In this document: piece by piece, positions 49,998 to 62,551 of the stretch
Position numbering within the stretch: the stretch's first letter is position 1
Layout: each line of letters begins with the position of its first letter
Notes under the pieces: model-generated
The model's input: only the letters and a program-made list of their open reading frames with translations
The model's database searches: none
Told to the model about the DNA's origin: nothing
Program-made: the position numbers and the translations under genes
Assembly (NCBI GenBank): GCA_022113835.1
Contig: JAILWY010000014.1
Location: 5,519,501 to 5,583,500 of the forward strand
Length of the DNA: 64,000 nucleotides
Source: Atopsyche davidsoni
Taxonomy: Eukaryota > Arthropoda > Insecta > Trichoptera > Hydrobiosidae
Direction of reading: 5' to 3'

Positions 49998-51859
49998 GTA
50001 AGAATCTACAACCTAAATAGCTTAGCACTATAAAATTTCTATCACATGCTTGGGTAAATAAAGTAGTGTTTTATTTTCAAGAAACAGATATCTATTCTGT
50101 CGTTTGATTATAAAAATACTGGATTTGAAGGGCTTCTTGTTCCATCAAAATGATTTTTTCTGATATAACAGCTAATCTTATTTTTTTTTAAAAAATCGTA
50201 CTAAATTCGCATAAAATATTTCATTATTAAAGTTAATTTACATTTGTTAAAACCACACAACTCAGCAGCACCGATTAAAATATTTCAGGATTCTAAAGTG
50301 CGCTCGAGTGTATTATATAAGAATAATAATGGTCGAATTATGGTAACCACTAACTATCTAGCCTACATTTTTTGGTTTAATCCAAAGATTTTTTTAAATG
50401 TGTATAATTATATTTTTAAATTCCACTGGCCACCCCGAAAGCCTTATCAGCCTCACGAGCGTCCTAAATCCCCAGCGAGCCTTGCGCGCCCCGTCCGAGT
50501 TCACGCAACGCTCGTGGTACATTAACATTACTTATAATATAATAATTATTACTATTAATTAGAAGGAAGTTTCGTGTTTCATACCGAGCTATTTTAATTT
50601 AGGCTGATAAACTATTTTTTATTATTTTTAAATGCTCAAAATTAGCTTGAATTATAAAGACAATAATTATTGTTGGAATGCGTTCACCACAAATATGTTA
50701 CATATATAATATATTGTTGATAATAAAATTAAAATATAAGTACTAGTATGCAGTGTAGATTTTTTTGAAATTATCAACTTAATACTGAAGATGAACTCAT
50801 CAAAAAGTTTATATTTGTGTTCTTATTTTCTTTTTGGGGCGGAAAATGTAATAAAAAAATTCGATATTTTTCAGGGCATACGATTCATTGGCAATTAGTT
50901 TCTGAAACATTTACTTTTATGTGTTTAATCAATTACTCTTTGAAATATGCTAATGAGGTGTTTACCAGAAAAAAATATTACTAATAAGCTTTAAAATAAT
51001 ATTTTTACCTTATATATTATATAATGTTTTTGGATAACACCATGTGTAGTTTTGGCTATTCCTCTTCTTCTGGTGTCTCTCCTCAGAAGAGTTTGGTGAC
51101 CACATCACTTAAATTATGTTTATCTACTCGTGATATTCTTGGGGTTAATACTGTAGTGGGTTCTCAAATAGTTATTTATAAATAATTCTCGGTAAAAATT
51201 TCAAGAATCATTGAAATTGTGGATATTTTCGGCGAAATTTTGAGATATCAAATACTGTAGAAATAAAAACCACATGGGTAATATTATTTAGAATGATTGA
51301 GAATAATATATCCAATAAAATAATATTAAATTCATAAAATATTCATCGCTGCATCGCTCTGGTTTTAAGGGTATTTCGATCGAATAAAAACAAAATAAAA
51401 CGTTTTTTAATGAAATGTTTAATAAGCTGGTATTTATTTTATTGTATGTGTCTAATTTTTTAATTAGATATATTTTTAACGAACCATTGACTGCAAAACC
51501 ACGTATTTAAAAATGACAGTACGGCACGTGATTTCCTGACGAAACCGCGTTTGTATAAATGCCGCAGAGCGACTGCAAACATGGAGCCTAATCCACGGAA
51601 TTATCTGTCTGGGGCCCGTACCGTGCACAGTAACAGGCGGGGCAGTGTTATATCATGCGAATACGCGAGCAAATACACTGTCGGATTTCACAATTTGTCG
51701 GCTAAAAGTTTTCATCTAATCTGTTCGTAAATATGAACTGAAATGAAATTATAACAAATGTTGTTTTTATAGAATGAATATAAACAATCCTTAACGTATT
51801 AGATCTATGAAATAGGTTGTTAAGGTGATTAAGAGCTATCAGTGATTAAGAGCTTCTAC
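49998..51859. other. Non-coding; GC-richer blocks at 50430-50520 and 51500-51700
   Basis: No supportable gene. The plus frame 50244-50525 ends in a Pro/Arg-rich stretch from a GC-rich block. It has no acceptor and donor pair that would make it an exon. The block at 51500-51700 contains GGCACGTG and several CpGs and is a candidate regulatory element. Confidence 0.35.
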
Positions 51860-52005
51860 ATTAGTTCATATATATATAGAAGATGATTTAAAGAAACTCT
51901 CAGAAAAATATCATCGTGATTTGTGTGGGATGATATTTTTCTGAGAGTTTCTTTAAATCATCTTCTATATATATGAACTAATGTGCCTAATCATATTAGT
52001 AATAA
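51860..52005. repeat. Near-perfect 55-bp-arm palindrome of SINE tails
   Basis: 51860-51915 is the reverse complement of 51929-51982 except for one TA dinucleotide of length difference; a 13-base loop separates them. Each arm is the 3' body of the SINE family (TTTCTTTAAATCATCTTCTA and ATATATATGAACTAAT), and the right arm continues into the family tail GTGCCTAATCATATTAGTAA. It is a head-to-head pair or a foldback derivative. The arms are far more alike to each other than to the other SINE copies here, so the duplication is recent, under gene conversion, or an assembly artefact. Confidence 0.9.
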
Positions 52006-52487
52006 TATAATAAACCCATAATGGGTAATAAATACGCATCTGATTGACCAATCACATATATATATATATCGGTTTCCTAACTGGATTATTTAAATTATCG
52101 TAACGTTTATCTTTCCATAACAAAGGATTTTTTTAACACAATCATTTCACTTCTCGATATAAAGTTTTAAATAACGCATAGCTGTACGTTTAATTTATGA
52201 CCATATTATCAACTTACAAGTTTTTATCAATAGGATGTGATTTCAAAGTTAAATATGCGTTGGCAGAGAGCACGTCGCAGTTCGCCTTATCTTGCCGCAG
52301 TGGTTTTTACTGCACCAATTCGCGAACCAGTAAATATTCTATTATAAATTGTAAATATACAGAAAGAAAGTTATCTCACAATGCAGTGTTTACAATTTTT
52401 CATTAAAAGATAAATACTGTAGCTTTTATCGTTTTTGGTGATTTCACATTTCAATACTTATATTAAATATATTCAAAATATTTAAAG
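52006..52487. other. AT-rich spacer downstream of the secreted-protein gene
   Basis: No supportable gene. It includes a short ATATATATATAT run near 52061. The plus frame 52197-52406 has no motif and looks like chance. Confidence 0.5.
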
Positions 52488-52493
52488 TTTATT
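52488..52493 (-). terminator. Polyadenylation signal AATAAA
   Basis: On the minus strand AATAAA begins 28 bases after the stop codon of the secreted-protein gene (stop at 52523-52521). This implies a very short 3' UTR. Position and exact match are good, but the hexamer is common in AT-rich DNA. Confidence 0.6.
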
Positions 52494-52520
52494 GATCTTC
52501 TTTAGGACGATTCTTTTTAA

Positions 52521-54553
52521 TTACCATCCGTTCAAAAATCGTCTAATCTTGGCAGCTGCATCAGCGCTGGTGTAGAGTCCCTTCAGGATGATATTCATAA
52601 GTCCAGTGATAGGGGAGATGCTCTCTGTCTTCTGGTCGCAGTCAATAGTCCACGGCTCGTTAACAAAGAAGGTGTGGATGGAGATGACTCCGTACTTGTC
52701 GGCCCACTCCCCCAGGCATGCGGGGCCTTCGGGAACCGTCATCATGGCAGCCCTGCTGTTGATGCTGTCGTACCAGTTTCTCTCAACGAACTTTGTCTTG
52801 CCGAAGAACTGCCAGCCAATGCCGTTCACCTGGCCTTGCTTGGTCATCAGGAAGTAGGGCTGGAAAGTCTCGCAGGCAGTTGCCTTGCTTGTATTAAAGT
52901 AGTAGTGCGTGCCTAAAACACAACATATAGAATTTATACTGAAGTTCAGAAGCATTGCTACAATCCTTCATCATCTTATTTGTTATGATGCTACTAATAA
53001 AATAACTTTCAAAATTTTATAGTGATTTCAAGTTACCCATGTTGGGGAGGCAGTTCTGCTTGGTGTAAGGAGTGTTTGCTGCAATGATAGTTTCGTCAGT
53101 GGGTACTTGAGTATAAGAAGTTCCGTTCTTCAGCCAGAGACCGTCTCCGAGCCCGGCGAAGGATGAGCGTCCTCCTGCCTTCAATGTTGATGGGTTTACG
53201 ACGTAGTAAGCGGACGTCCAGTAGTCGACCCCGTTTATTGTTTTCTTTTCGTATACCGGAAAGTTTTTGAAGTCGTAAGGGGTGGTTCCGTCCACATCCG
53301 CGGGAGGAATCTTAAAAAATATTCAAAACTTATCAAGACTTTGAGGAAAGTAAAAATACTGAAATTAACACGAACAGTATACAATTATTATATAGTCTTT
53401 TAAGGGATTTTTTTCTGTCAGAGATTTGAAGTAAAAGAGTTGTTATTATGCTATTCCAATCGCCCACCATCTCTACTCACAGCGAATTGCATTCCGGCGA
53501 CAAAGCCTTTAGCATCGTACAGAGGACAGGCTCGGACGTCAGTTTGGGAGACGCACACGGTGGTGAGGCCCAGCTCGTCTTTGCTGTCCACCTTCACCCA
53601 GTTACTCCGCAATGCCTCTTCCAGGGTGTTATTCACAGTCCAGAAAGAGTCGATGTTCTCCAGGACGCCGCTGAACGAGAACTTTAGTCGAATCTGCGTC
53701 CATTTTGCTATAACATTTAACAGTCAAGCGAAAACATTTTTAAAAGAAAAACAATTATAATATCTATAATAACGTTTTGCTTTTTTTTTTAAATTGTTTG
53801 GTTACAGATAAAATTGAAATTTATTTATTTAATAGTAATTTTATTGTAGTAGCCCATAGATCTCATATAATGTAATAATATATTAATTATTGTTAATTTT
53901 TTTTTTTTGTTATTAGAGGAACAGAATTAGTAAACTTATTATTCTCGAGTACTTAAAAATAGTGATAACGATGTATCTTTTATGCAGGGGATATACATTT
54001 ATCAGCAGTGTTGTTGACTCTGGTTGATATATGATATCAAAGTTATCCGTATTAAACATTGATTATACTTGAAGAAATAAATATATTTTTAACTTGTTAT
54101 CAAGGTTTATATTATTTATATATATTTTTTTACTTGTTATCAATTTTTTACAAGTTCTTCACTTCTCACCAGCAAGTAACGTTATTGTTGTTTATTTATT
54201 TACCAGAAAAATTAATAAATATGGTGATCTAGATCACTGTTAAACCTGAAGCAATTTTTTTTTTATAATTTATCATATGTTTTTCTCAAATTTTATTTTT
54301 TCGAACAAAAAATTTCTACCGCAGTAATTGTGCATGATAATAATAAAATGTTAAATAAATTATATATCTGCTGTAAACTTGTTATTGTTGACTGGTAAAA
54401 AAAAAAATTATCATAGAATAACTGATAAATAACTTAACCACGTTTGATTTTTTGACTTAAATTTAAATCACATTACATTACAAAGTAATTTTACTTACAT
54501 GTATCAGCACTGACCACGGCAAAAACCGCAAACAATAATACGAGAAACTTCAT
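52521..54553 (-). CDS. Secreted 315-residue protein of unrecognised family, four exons
   Basis: The coding exons on the minus strand are 54553-54499, 53707-53481, 53310-53037 and 52912-52521. All introns are GT-AG and the phases (1, 0, 1) chain without a stop to 315 residues. Residues 1-16 (MKFLVLLFAVFAVVSA) are a signal peptide, and no other membrane segment is visible. The mature part has six cysteines (70, 79, 181, 199, 251, 277) that could form three disulfides, and N-glycosylation sequons at 44, 156 and 192. Notable stretches are ACPLYDAKGFVAGMQFA (78-94), GVDYWTSAYYVVNP (121-134), GDGLWLKNGTSY (149-160), NCLPNMGTHYYFN (180-192), VNGIGWQFFGK (214-224) and PACLGEWADKYG (249-260). The pattern reminds me of uncharacterised secreted proteins seen in several insects, but I cannot name the family or a reaction. 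The start is fixed by the signal peptide and by a TATA/Inr 34 bases upstream. Confidence 0.92.
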
Positions 54554-54586
54554 TATTAAGTGCTCTGGGCACAAACCTCAAGCGAC

Positions 54587-54619
54587 TGGCTGCAAACCAA
54601 ACCTTTAAATGATTATATA
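54587..54619 (-). promoter_or_regulatory. Core promoter (TATA box plus Inr) of the secreted-protein gene
   Basis: On the minus strand TATATAA starts at 54619. An arthropod-type initiator, CCAGTC, has its A at 54587, 32 bases downstream, which is the normal TATA-to-start spacing. The ATG at 54553 would then follow a 33-base 5' UTR. The strict TATA architecture suits a tissue- or stage-specific gene more than a housekeeping one; that part is inference. Confidence 0.65.
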
Positions 54620-57600
54620 TGTAGTTCTTTATCAGAAGTCTGAAAAATAACAATTGTAATGACTGTCGCATTTTAATCATACTTATCATAGCATTTTAAA
54701 ATGATAAAAAACACTTTCCGATGAATACCATCCGACTGTAGTAAGTTTATTTGGGTTTCTTTTGGATGTAACCATCTTATTCATTTCACTATGAATTCAG
54801 TTATGTACAATAAAACAAATAATTTTTATTAAAAAAAACCAAAATAAATTGATGCAAAGTTAAATTGAATTTGCTTTCTGCGATTATCGCCCGAGAGGTT
54901 TTTGACACTTTAGCTAAATTTTCAATCTCCGATTTATTTTCGCACGATGCTGGTTTTGTTTTTGGATTAATTCTGATCAGCAAGAACTGACGTTGTTCCC
55001 GAAGAGTTTTATCGTCCCCAGCCGTGCCATCATTAAAAAATAATTGACACCGCGGAGTCCAACTTGAGCCCGTGGAAATGGAATCTTCTTCGTTATTTTC
55101 ATTATGTTAAGCATTGCTTTTATGAGTTCTTATTTTTTAGTGCTAAAGTTCAACACAAAGCCTTTTGAGTAAACGCGAAGATCGCTTTTCTAGTGTATTT
55201 TTTAATGCATCAAATAAAATGAATGACAAATATGCAAGCTATTATTTAATACTACATGAAACTGTGAATAAAATTTATTTTATATCATCGATATACACAT
55301 AGAAAAACCGGGAATAAAAATATTTTTTCATGGCACAAGTGAGATACTCAAAATAACTCTGGCTCATTAACTTAATGAGAACTTGAATCGTGTCATGTTT
55401 ACATATGCTTTTGCATATTTGATTTAAATAATTTTTATATCTGTGAAATTAATCATTAAAATATAATTTCGACATAACCACACGATCATCAAACATCAAA
55501 ATTAATAAAAAAACGATTGGTTTAAATTAAGCTTTTTTGCTTTGATCGGCGATCACAATGTATGAATTGTATAACAACAGTCAACAGCAAAAGTGATTAA
55601 AAACCTATTACTTATACAAACAACTTTTAACGCCAGAGTTAATTGCTAATATTGTAGATATCACAAATTGTATCACAAAATTAATACAAGCGAGTGTCTG
55701 TTTATTTTCTTGGGTCCTTCAATTAAGAAACTTATTTTGCGGAGAAATTAACCGAACAACCAATTAATAATTCACTTGATGAGGGGCTTTATATCTACGA
55801 AATAATATAGTCTCATTAGAGGGGAGCTCTCCAGGTAAACTTGCTAAGTACCTCACAGGTATATATGTATCAAGATTATTTCTATTCTTTTACCTACCGG
55901 AGGGAATAAATAAAATATCAGCGAAGATCCTTCGAGCATCGGTAGCCTAATTGGGTATTTATTTTTAGTCCGGCGCCCCCTGTATCCCATTATTCTGCTC
56001 AAAGGACCTCGAGTTATCTATTGATTAGCTCAGGCGTTCTCATACCTCATCGTAGAGACTTGCCTTCACTCCATCTATCCTAGACGTCTCTTAGTAATCT
56101 ACCTGCGCCTGTTGTCCTGACTGGCTTACACGGGATAATACTCTGAAAACACGGTTACATGTTTAAAATAATTGTTAAATTATCTAAACAAATACAAAGT
56201 TGAGAGGCTTGTTCACATTTTTTAATATAAAAAAGTTAAATGAGTTATATTATATTTAGTATGTAAAGTATGTAAGCTGTAACAATGGATTAATATTTTT
56301 TTAAAGACATTTTTGCAATACATACATGGATGTCGAACTGTTTGCTCGTGTGTTATTTTAATAATAATATTGTGTTATAATAAATATTAATTATCATAGA
56401 AATAACTTTAAATAAATTACCACCATGTGAAGGAATCACACAAAATATTATACGCATGTGATATATAAACATAAATCATGCAATATAAAAAGTTATAGAT
56501 TATTCCGACCAGAATGCTTAAAATAATATTTAATAAATGCATGACAATAAAAAAAGATGAAACTTTTATAAAATTTTAAAATTCAAATATTATTAAATGA
56601 AATATTTGGATTTCTGTATATAAAATGTCAGTAAAAAAGATACCTACCCCATGTTTTTGAGAGGGCTGTGTGGAGGATAAAACCAATTCATTTTTATGTT
56701 TTCGCAAGATGCTAAACCAAGAAGGTTCAAGCAATAAAAATATGAAATGATAGTGAATTTTAATCGAAATATTATTCCATCACTTCTTAGAAAGTACATA
56801 ATTACGATGTTTTTTAAAACAGACATAAAATTATATATTTTTACACTGTCGTCGTATGCTTTTAAAAACATGTAATGTGTACTTTATGTAACCGAAAATT
56901 ATACACGAATATGCTGTATTTAGAAAATATTCTGTCGTATATATTAAAATATTTTTTTAGCATATAAACCCATATTAAAATTTAAAATATTTTAAATAAT
57001 TTATTTTAAAATTAAATTATTGCCTTTAATTAGTGTTTCTAACAAATCAGAATATTTTGGAGATATTAATTATTAATTCTTTTCATTTTTACCAAATTAA
57101 AATAAATCACAAAACCTTTTATGGCTTCATCATATTCTATACCGTCTCTTCTTATGTATGTCACGGAATACGTAATCTGGCTTAAATTTGTAAATAGACA
57201 AGAGAATTTATTAGCGAACACAATGCTCTGAATTAATCCTTCGTATTTTAATTAAATATTAAAATACCAAAAAGTCAAAGTCGAATAATTTAGTGAAATT
57301 TAAATCCCATGTCATATGACGCGTTTCTGTTGACATTTTAACATATTAAAATTGCATAATACAGAAGGCCTCGGGTGTCCCAATGTGAATAAGGATTAAT
57401 ATTTCCAATTAACGATATTAATGAGAGGTCTTGTAGCAAGGAAAAGGGTTAATCTAGGATTACAGGATTATAAGATTACACTTCGTTATATTTCCTGATT
57501 CATAAGGATAATTGAATTACCCCATGAAATATTCTATTACAAAATTCACTAAGAAAATTTTCAGGCTTACAGAAAAATGTCATTAGACTTTTCATAGTGA

Positions 57601-60600
57601 TTATAAAATATTTTATCCGGTGTTAATTATTTTAATTGAAATTCGTATCTTATAACTAAAAAAAAATTATTCGCAAATTTGGTTTTTATACACTTTGGTA
57701 ATTCGACAAATAATTTTCTCACGTATATATATTTTAATAATAATGATTTCATTTGCTGTATTTTATGGGTGATTTTCGACATAATGCCTAGTAAATAGTT
57801 TTCCTTAAAAGCTTGTAAAACGTTTACAATAATTGATAACGTCTGTCTTATGTCTTTGCTCAAGTACTATACAAAAAATCGTCTGAAGTCACGTAACATT
57901 TTATTGCAGAGTTGAAAGTAATATAAATCTAGTTTCAGCAGTAAAACAATGCTATGTGGATATTTTAAACATATTTTTCTTAACTTATAAAATGTTTAGC
58001 ATTAACAGTCTCAAACTATGAGTTTTTAGCTGTATCAAGTCGCCGTGATATTGGACTTTATATCTAATCAAAAACCGTTCAAACATTTGTCCTCAGCCGA
58101 AGCAGTCGCAACATGAAAAGGAGAATAGAAACTTCTCCAGATGTAACTCGATTTAAAATAATATACTAAGTCGTATGAAATTCGTTCGAGTACAAAGAAA
58201 CCCTATCGCCTATGTTGGCGTGAAATAGACAATATTGACTTTAAATATATTCAGGTAGTACATTTTCTTAGCATTGAAGGTTTTATTATAAGTTAAGTGA
58301 TAAGACATGATGTCTGTATAACCGAGAATCAATTTTTACTATTAAAAAAATAACTTTCAGTATGCTAAAACTATGCTTTGCTTCCAACTAAAATTAACAA
58401 CTTATATTGATCACGTAGACGTTTTTCATCTTTCAGTTACGCTATCACGGAGACTTTGTCATGTATGCATAACTCTATTACTAGATTTGTCTTACTTGAT
58501 GGAAATGGAATATTATTAAATAATCTTTAGAAATCATCAACGCGATTAAAATTGATTTATCTAAGTGATTTGCAGTAATTTTTATCGCTTCGTTGCCAAC
58601 AAAGACGTGACTTGCGGCATACGTAGCTACATAAAAAAACAATATTTTTGTTAATGAAAAAGATTACAGTTGCCCAATGGTCTAAATATATTTAAAAAAT
58701 TGAAATTATAATTTTAGTATGACGATAAAAGTATATATATATAAATATTTTTTAAGGTGGTAATCAATTAGTATGTTAAGAATTAATGATTCTGTTCTCT
58801 GGATTTTTACTCAAAAAAACAACTCATGGGATACTTATTGGGATACATGGGATGAAGTTATTTCTCTGAATATCCTTTCCATTGAGTTCTGATTTCTTCA
58901 TTCATATATTCATGGTAATATTTTTAACTACACATAAATCGTTTGCCTTTTCACACTTCATTTGAGACTAAGTTGAACAGAAGCCAGGTACATTAAGTGG
59001 CCAGCGCACGACAGGGCGTAGATTAGGGTGGGCAATAAAGCCGACACGTTTATCGGGGGCGTTTTTCAGAGCCTCATGATTTATATCTTGGGGTAGTTAG
59101 TGAATCCACAGTCACGTCTGCAATTACTTCTACATGATCTAACTTAACTTGTTAGGGTGCCTGCGACCACCCTCGGGAGACGAGACGGCGTAATCGCGTC
59201 CTCAAACTGCGAATTTATAATACTATACTCATTTAAAATACATTCTTATTTTAGTTTATTAGCCTACAAAAAGTTGCTTTACTTATAAAATATTAATTAA
59301 TATATTCAGGGTGGCTTTTAGCTGACAATTTAACATGTAAATTATTATTTGAAAAAAACAGGTTTTATTTTGACAGTTAATTTATAAATAGATTAATTTA
59401 TATAATTTTTAAATAATTTAGATACCTACTCATCCACTTTGAGATACTAACCTTTAAATATATTTACTGCAGTGAATAAAATCAAGTAGATTTTTTTGAT
59501 CCGAAATTATATGAATAATTTTATTTGGCAAACAATGAGAATAACGAACTCGCATTGTACACGTTTTATTTTTTCTATAAAATGATAATAAAATATTCAT
59601 TTTAAAGTAATAAATTTTAGCACACTAATCGATGGTAAAAAAAAACGCAAACTCACAAGGCGACCAAATCCTCGAAACAGTTAAAAATACTGATTTATCA
59701 AAAAATGTTTATTAGTTAAACAATAAACGTGTTTTAATCAAGTTTATCAAATAAAGGGTCCTTTTATACATTTTGATTGTTCATGGTGAACAATATAAAT
59801 TATTTTTCAAATAAAAATATATTTTCTAAAGTTGTGTGATTTTTCATTGTTTTGTATTGGGAAGGTGTTTTAAATATTGGGACCGACGCGTAACGCATTA
59901 ATATGCAAAGGCAATTATACAACTCCTGTTTTTATTGTGCAGTTATATTTGAAAAAAACATCGTGAGTTTTTGTTTCATTTAAATACATTTTATATTTTT
60001 TCCCGACTCTAGAGCTAACAACCAATGTTTATTTTTATAAAAAAATTTCAGTATCGAATTGCATGATTTATTGGTCGTTATGATTACATAAATACCCCAT
60101 GGTGTGAAACACAGAAAAGGGAGACATAATTGACACGTGAATCATAAGATAACGCGATGTTTTAGACAGTTACCAAAGACACGCGATTAGATTGATGAAC
60201 AATATAAAACTCAATGCCGATTTTATACAATTCAAAGACAGGTAGTTTATTAAAAAACTGTGTCTGTATATTGTGATTATAGTTTTTGTTTTATAATACT
60301 CAAAAAAGGTCGGCAAAGGCAACCACCTGCATGCATTGCTATCAATAATACTTCGTACTTTTTAGATCATTTTTTGTTAGTCTATCACAAAAATGACGAG
60401 CATTACACAATCTTAGAGCTTATCATATCTCTTTTTAATTTCTGTGTAATTTCAGATATATATTCATCTGTTTCAAAAACCTACTTAGAGACATTTAATC
60501 TCACTATTTAGTTAATTTTAATAATCACACGATAATGAAATATTAATGAAAAAAATTATCCACGAACTCGATCTGTACTTAGCCAGTGTCAGAATTATTT

Positions 60601-60694
60601 TTTTGCTTAATTAATTAGAATTAACATCACATTTCATACTCAATAATATAATATACACATATAAGGATTTTTAATATTTATACTTGATAAATAA
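54620..60694. other. AT-rich non-coding stretch with GC-richer islands
   Basis: No supportable gene in about 6 kb. The minus frames 54801-54983, 56644-56871 and 57627-57863 and the plus frame 60260-60511 have no motifs or splice context. GC-richer islands lie at about 55960-56140 and 58980-59210. If the plus-strand exon calls on each side are one gene, this is part of its intron. Confidence 0.4.
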
Positions 60695-60965
60695 TATTTT
60701 TGAATAAAATAATCGAGTGAATAAAATACTCTATAAATAATTGAAACTTTAAATTAGATGAAAAAATCTAATAGCATTTGATGTTTTCGTGAAAAGTGAA
60801 GTATATGATTGAAGTATAAGATATAAATAGTTAAGAAATTCAATATTTTTGACAGAGAGTACTTGGTGGAATTCCATTTTAATATTTTTGAGTAGAATAC
60901 TTGAAACCGGTCACAAATAAAAACGAACATGTGGAAAATCATTCAAGTATTTTACTCAAAAATAT
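60695..60965. repeat. Diverged member of the foldback repeat family
   Basis: 60836-60885 is the reverse complement of 3046-3092 (GACAGAGAGTACTTGGTGGA in this copy). It is followed by GAAACCGGTCAC and GTGGAAAATCATTCAAGTAT, matching about 2983-3035 in direct orientation, with one copy of the arm sequence at each side. The mixed orientation suggests rearrangement or two overlapping insertions. No coding sequence. Confidence 0.65.
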
Positions 60966-62449
60966 ATAAATAGTTGTTAATCAAATAAATAAAGTATGGA
61001 ATAGAATAAACAAAAGGCATATTTCAAGTCTATGTGTTGATATTATTTGCGTTAGTCGGAATAACTGCAGAAAGGCAAGGAAGATCTTTACGGCTTAGTG
61101 TGCTTGTATTATAAATTTTTAATGTTTATTTCAAACAAAATAGGTTCCTTGTAGTATAATTGAAAATTCTTGCGTTTCCTAAGCAGAATACAAGAGTGGC
61201 ATTAAAGTGTGATGAGACTTAAAATGATGAATGCTGTGGATAATACACGGCCGTTAGTCTTTACTGAGATGATGCTCCACGGTGTATGATTTAAGCCTGA
61301 AAGATTGTATTCTCTTTAAATTATATTGCTTTTCTGAAGCATCTATATTTTATTGCCTTGTAGATAAAACTCTGAAGGATTTCATGGTGGTGATAACATA
61401 TTTTTTCCGCCATAAAGTAAATTTGCTACCATAAAAAATGAAAATGTTTTGAATGAAAAGTATATCATATAATAAAATATTTTTTTATATTATAAAGCAT
61501 TAAGTGCGATTAACTTTATTTTCGAAAAAATTTTGTGAAAGTAAATAATTTATAAATATAAAATATACTCGGAAAGCTCAAATTTACAATTTGTAATGTG
61601 ATCCATTACAGATTCACAAAAATATATAATAATCAAGCATTTATCGCAATATTTGCTAAAATTGTGCTATTGTCACATTAATACACAATTGCACAAAATG
61701 CACATTTGATTGTGTGTATTTTTTAGATTATTTAAAAACTTCTTTTCTAAAAAATATTTTAGATTCTTTTACAATTTTAAAAACACATTTTTGCCCATGT
61801 TGCCGTATTTTTAGGTCGTAATTTTAATTTTTACAATTTTTTTTATTATTTCCCTCCTCCCTATGCTACACCATACAGGGACGATAAAATCTCAAATTAC
61901 GCGTCTCTTTATACTTCCTCGGAGTCGTTTCATATCTTGAGGATAATATTTAATGGTAGTTAAAACATCAACTAACCCCGAGCACTCGTCCCCTTCCTAT
62001 CTTTTTAGAAATCATTTAAGATCATCTGCTTTTTATATCCAATGCAGGATAAAGAACTCTTTGAGTGAGATAATGTTTTATACTTCAAATGCAGTTTATT
62101 CATGACTTATTCACATTGTTTGTTTGCCAATTGTATATTCTCCGGAAATATGTTTAATAGCTTTAACAAATACATGACTTTTCCTACATGTGGTTTTTGA
62201 TTAAAGTATTAAACTCTTTGAGTTATTGTTTTATTTTTGAATTTGCATGTCTAAATTAATGCATTTCCTATCACACATCAGACTTACTATATTTTATTCA
62301 AAAATATTTTTTGTGGGTGTTTTTTCGCCTCACTGGTTTTTTGATAAATTAAGTATTATTTCTTTGGTGTTTGATACTTTAATTCTGAAACTGTTTTCGA
62401 CGGTCTAAAAAAAGGTGTATTGATCGGTATGAGTTTCGTTTTTTTTCAG
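60966..62449. other. AT-rich non-coding stretch upstream of a candidate exon
   Basis: No gene seen. It ends in the pyrimidine-rich tract and TTTTTTTTCAG acceptor of the exon at 62450. Confidence 0.5.
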
Positions 62450-62551
62450 AATGGGATGAGAGCGTGCAAGGCCCTCCGGCCGAGGTGGAGGTGAGCGTGC
62501 GGGAAGGCCCCGCGGACCAGAACACCACTCTCGGCTACCCACTCCTGGAAG
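62450..62551 (+). CDS. Candidate internal exon, unrecognised (best of the plus-strand set)
   Basis: A long T tract and CAG precede it and GGTACACC follows. The 102 bases are GC-rich against AT-rich flanks, and only one frame is open. With one base carried in it reads WDESVQGPPAEVEVSVREGP and then ADQNTTLGYPLLE, with one base carried out (phase 1 to 1, frame-neutral if skipped). The peptide is acidic and hydrophilic, with an N-glycosylation-type sequon (NTT) if extracellular. An internal GAG|GTGAGC could be an alternative donor after 18 codons. I do not recognise the protein. A following AG...GT segment at 62655-62786 does not continue this frame without an early stop. Confidence 0.55.

Noticed and set aside
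52588..53760. Plus-strand open frames over the secreted-protein gene
   Set aside because: Antisense shadows of GC-richer coding exons; the minus strand has the phased exons, signal peptide and promoter.
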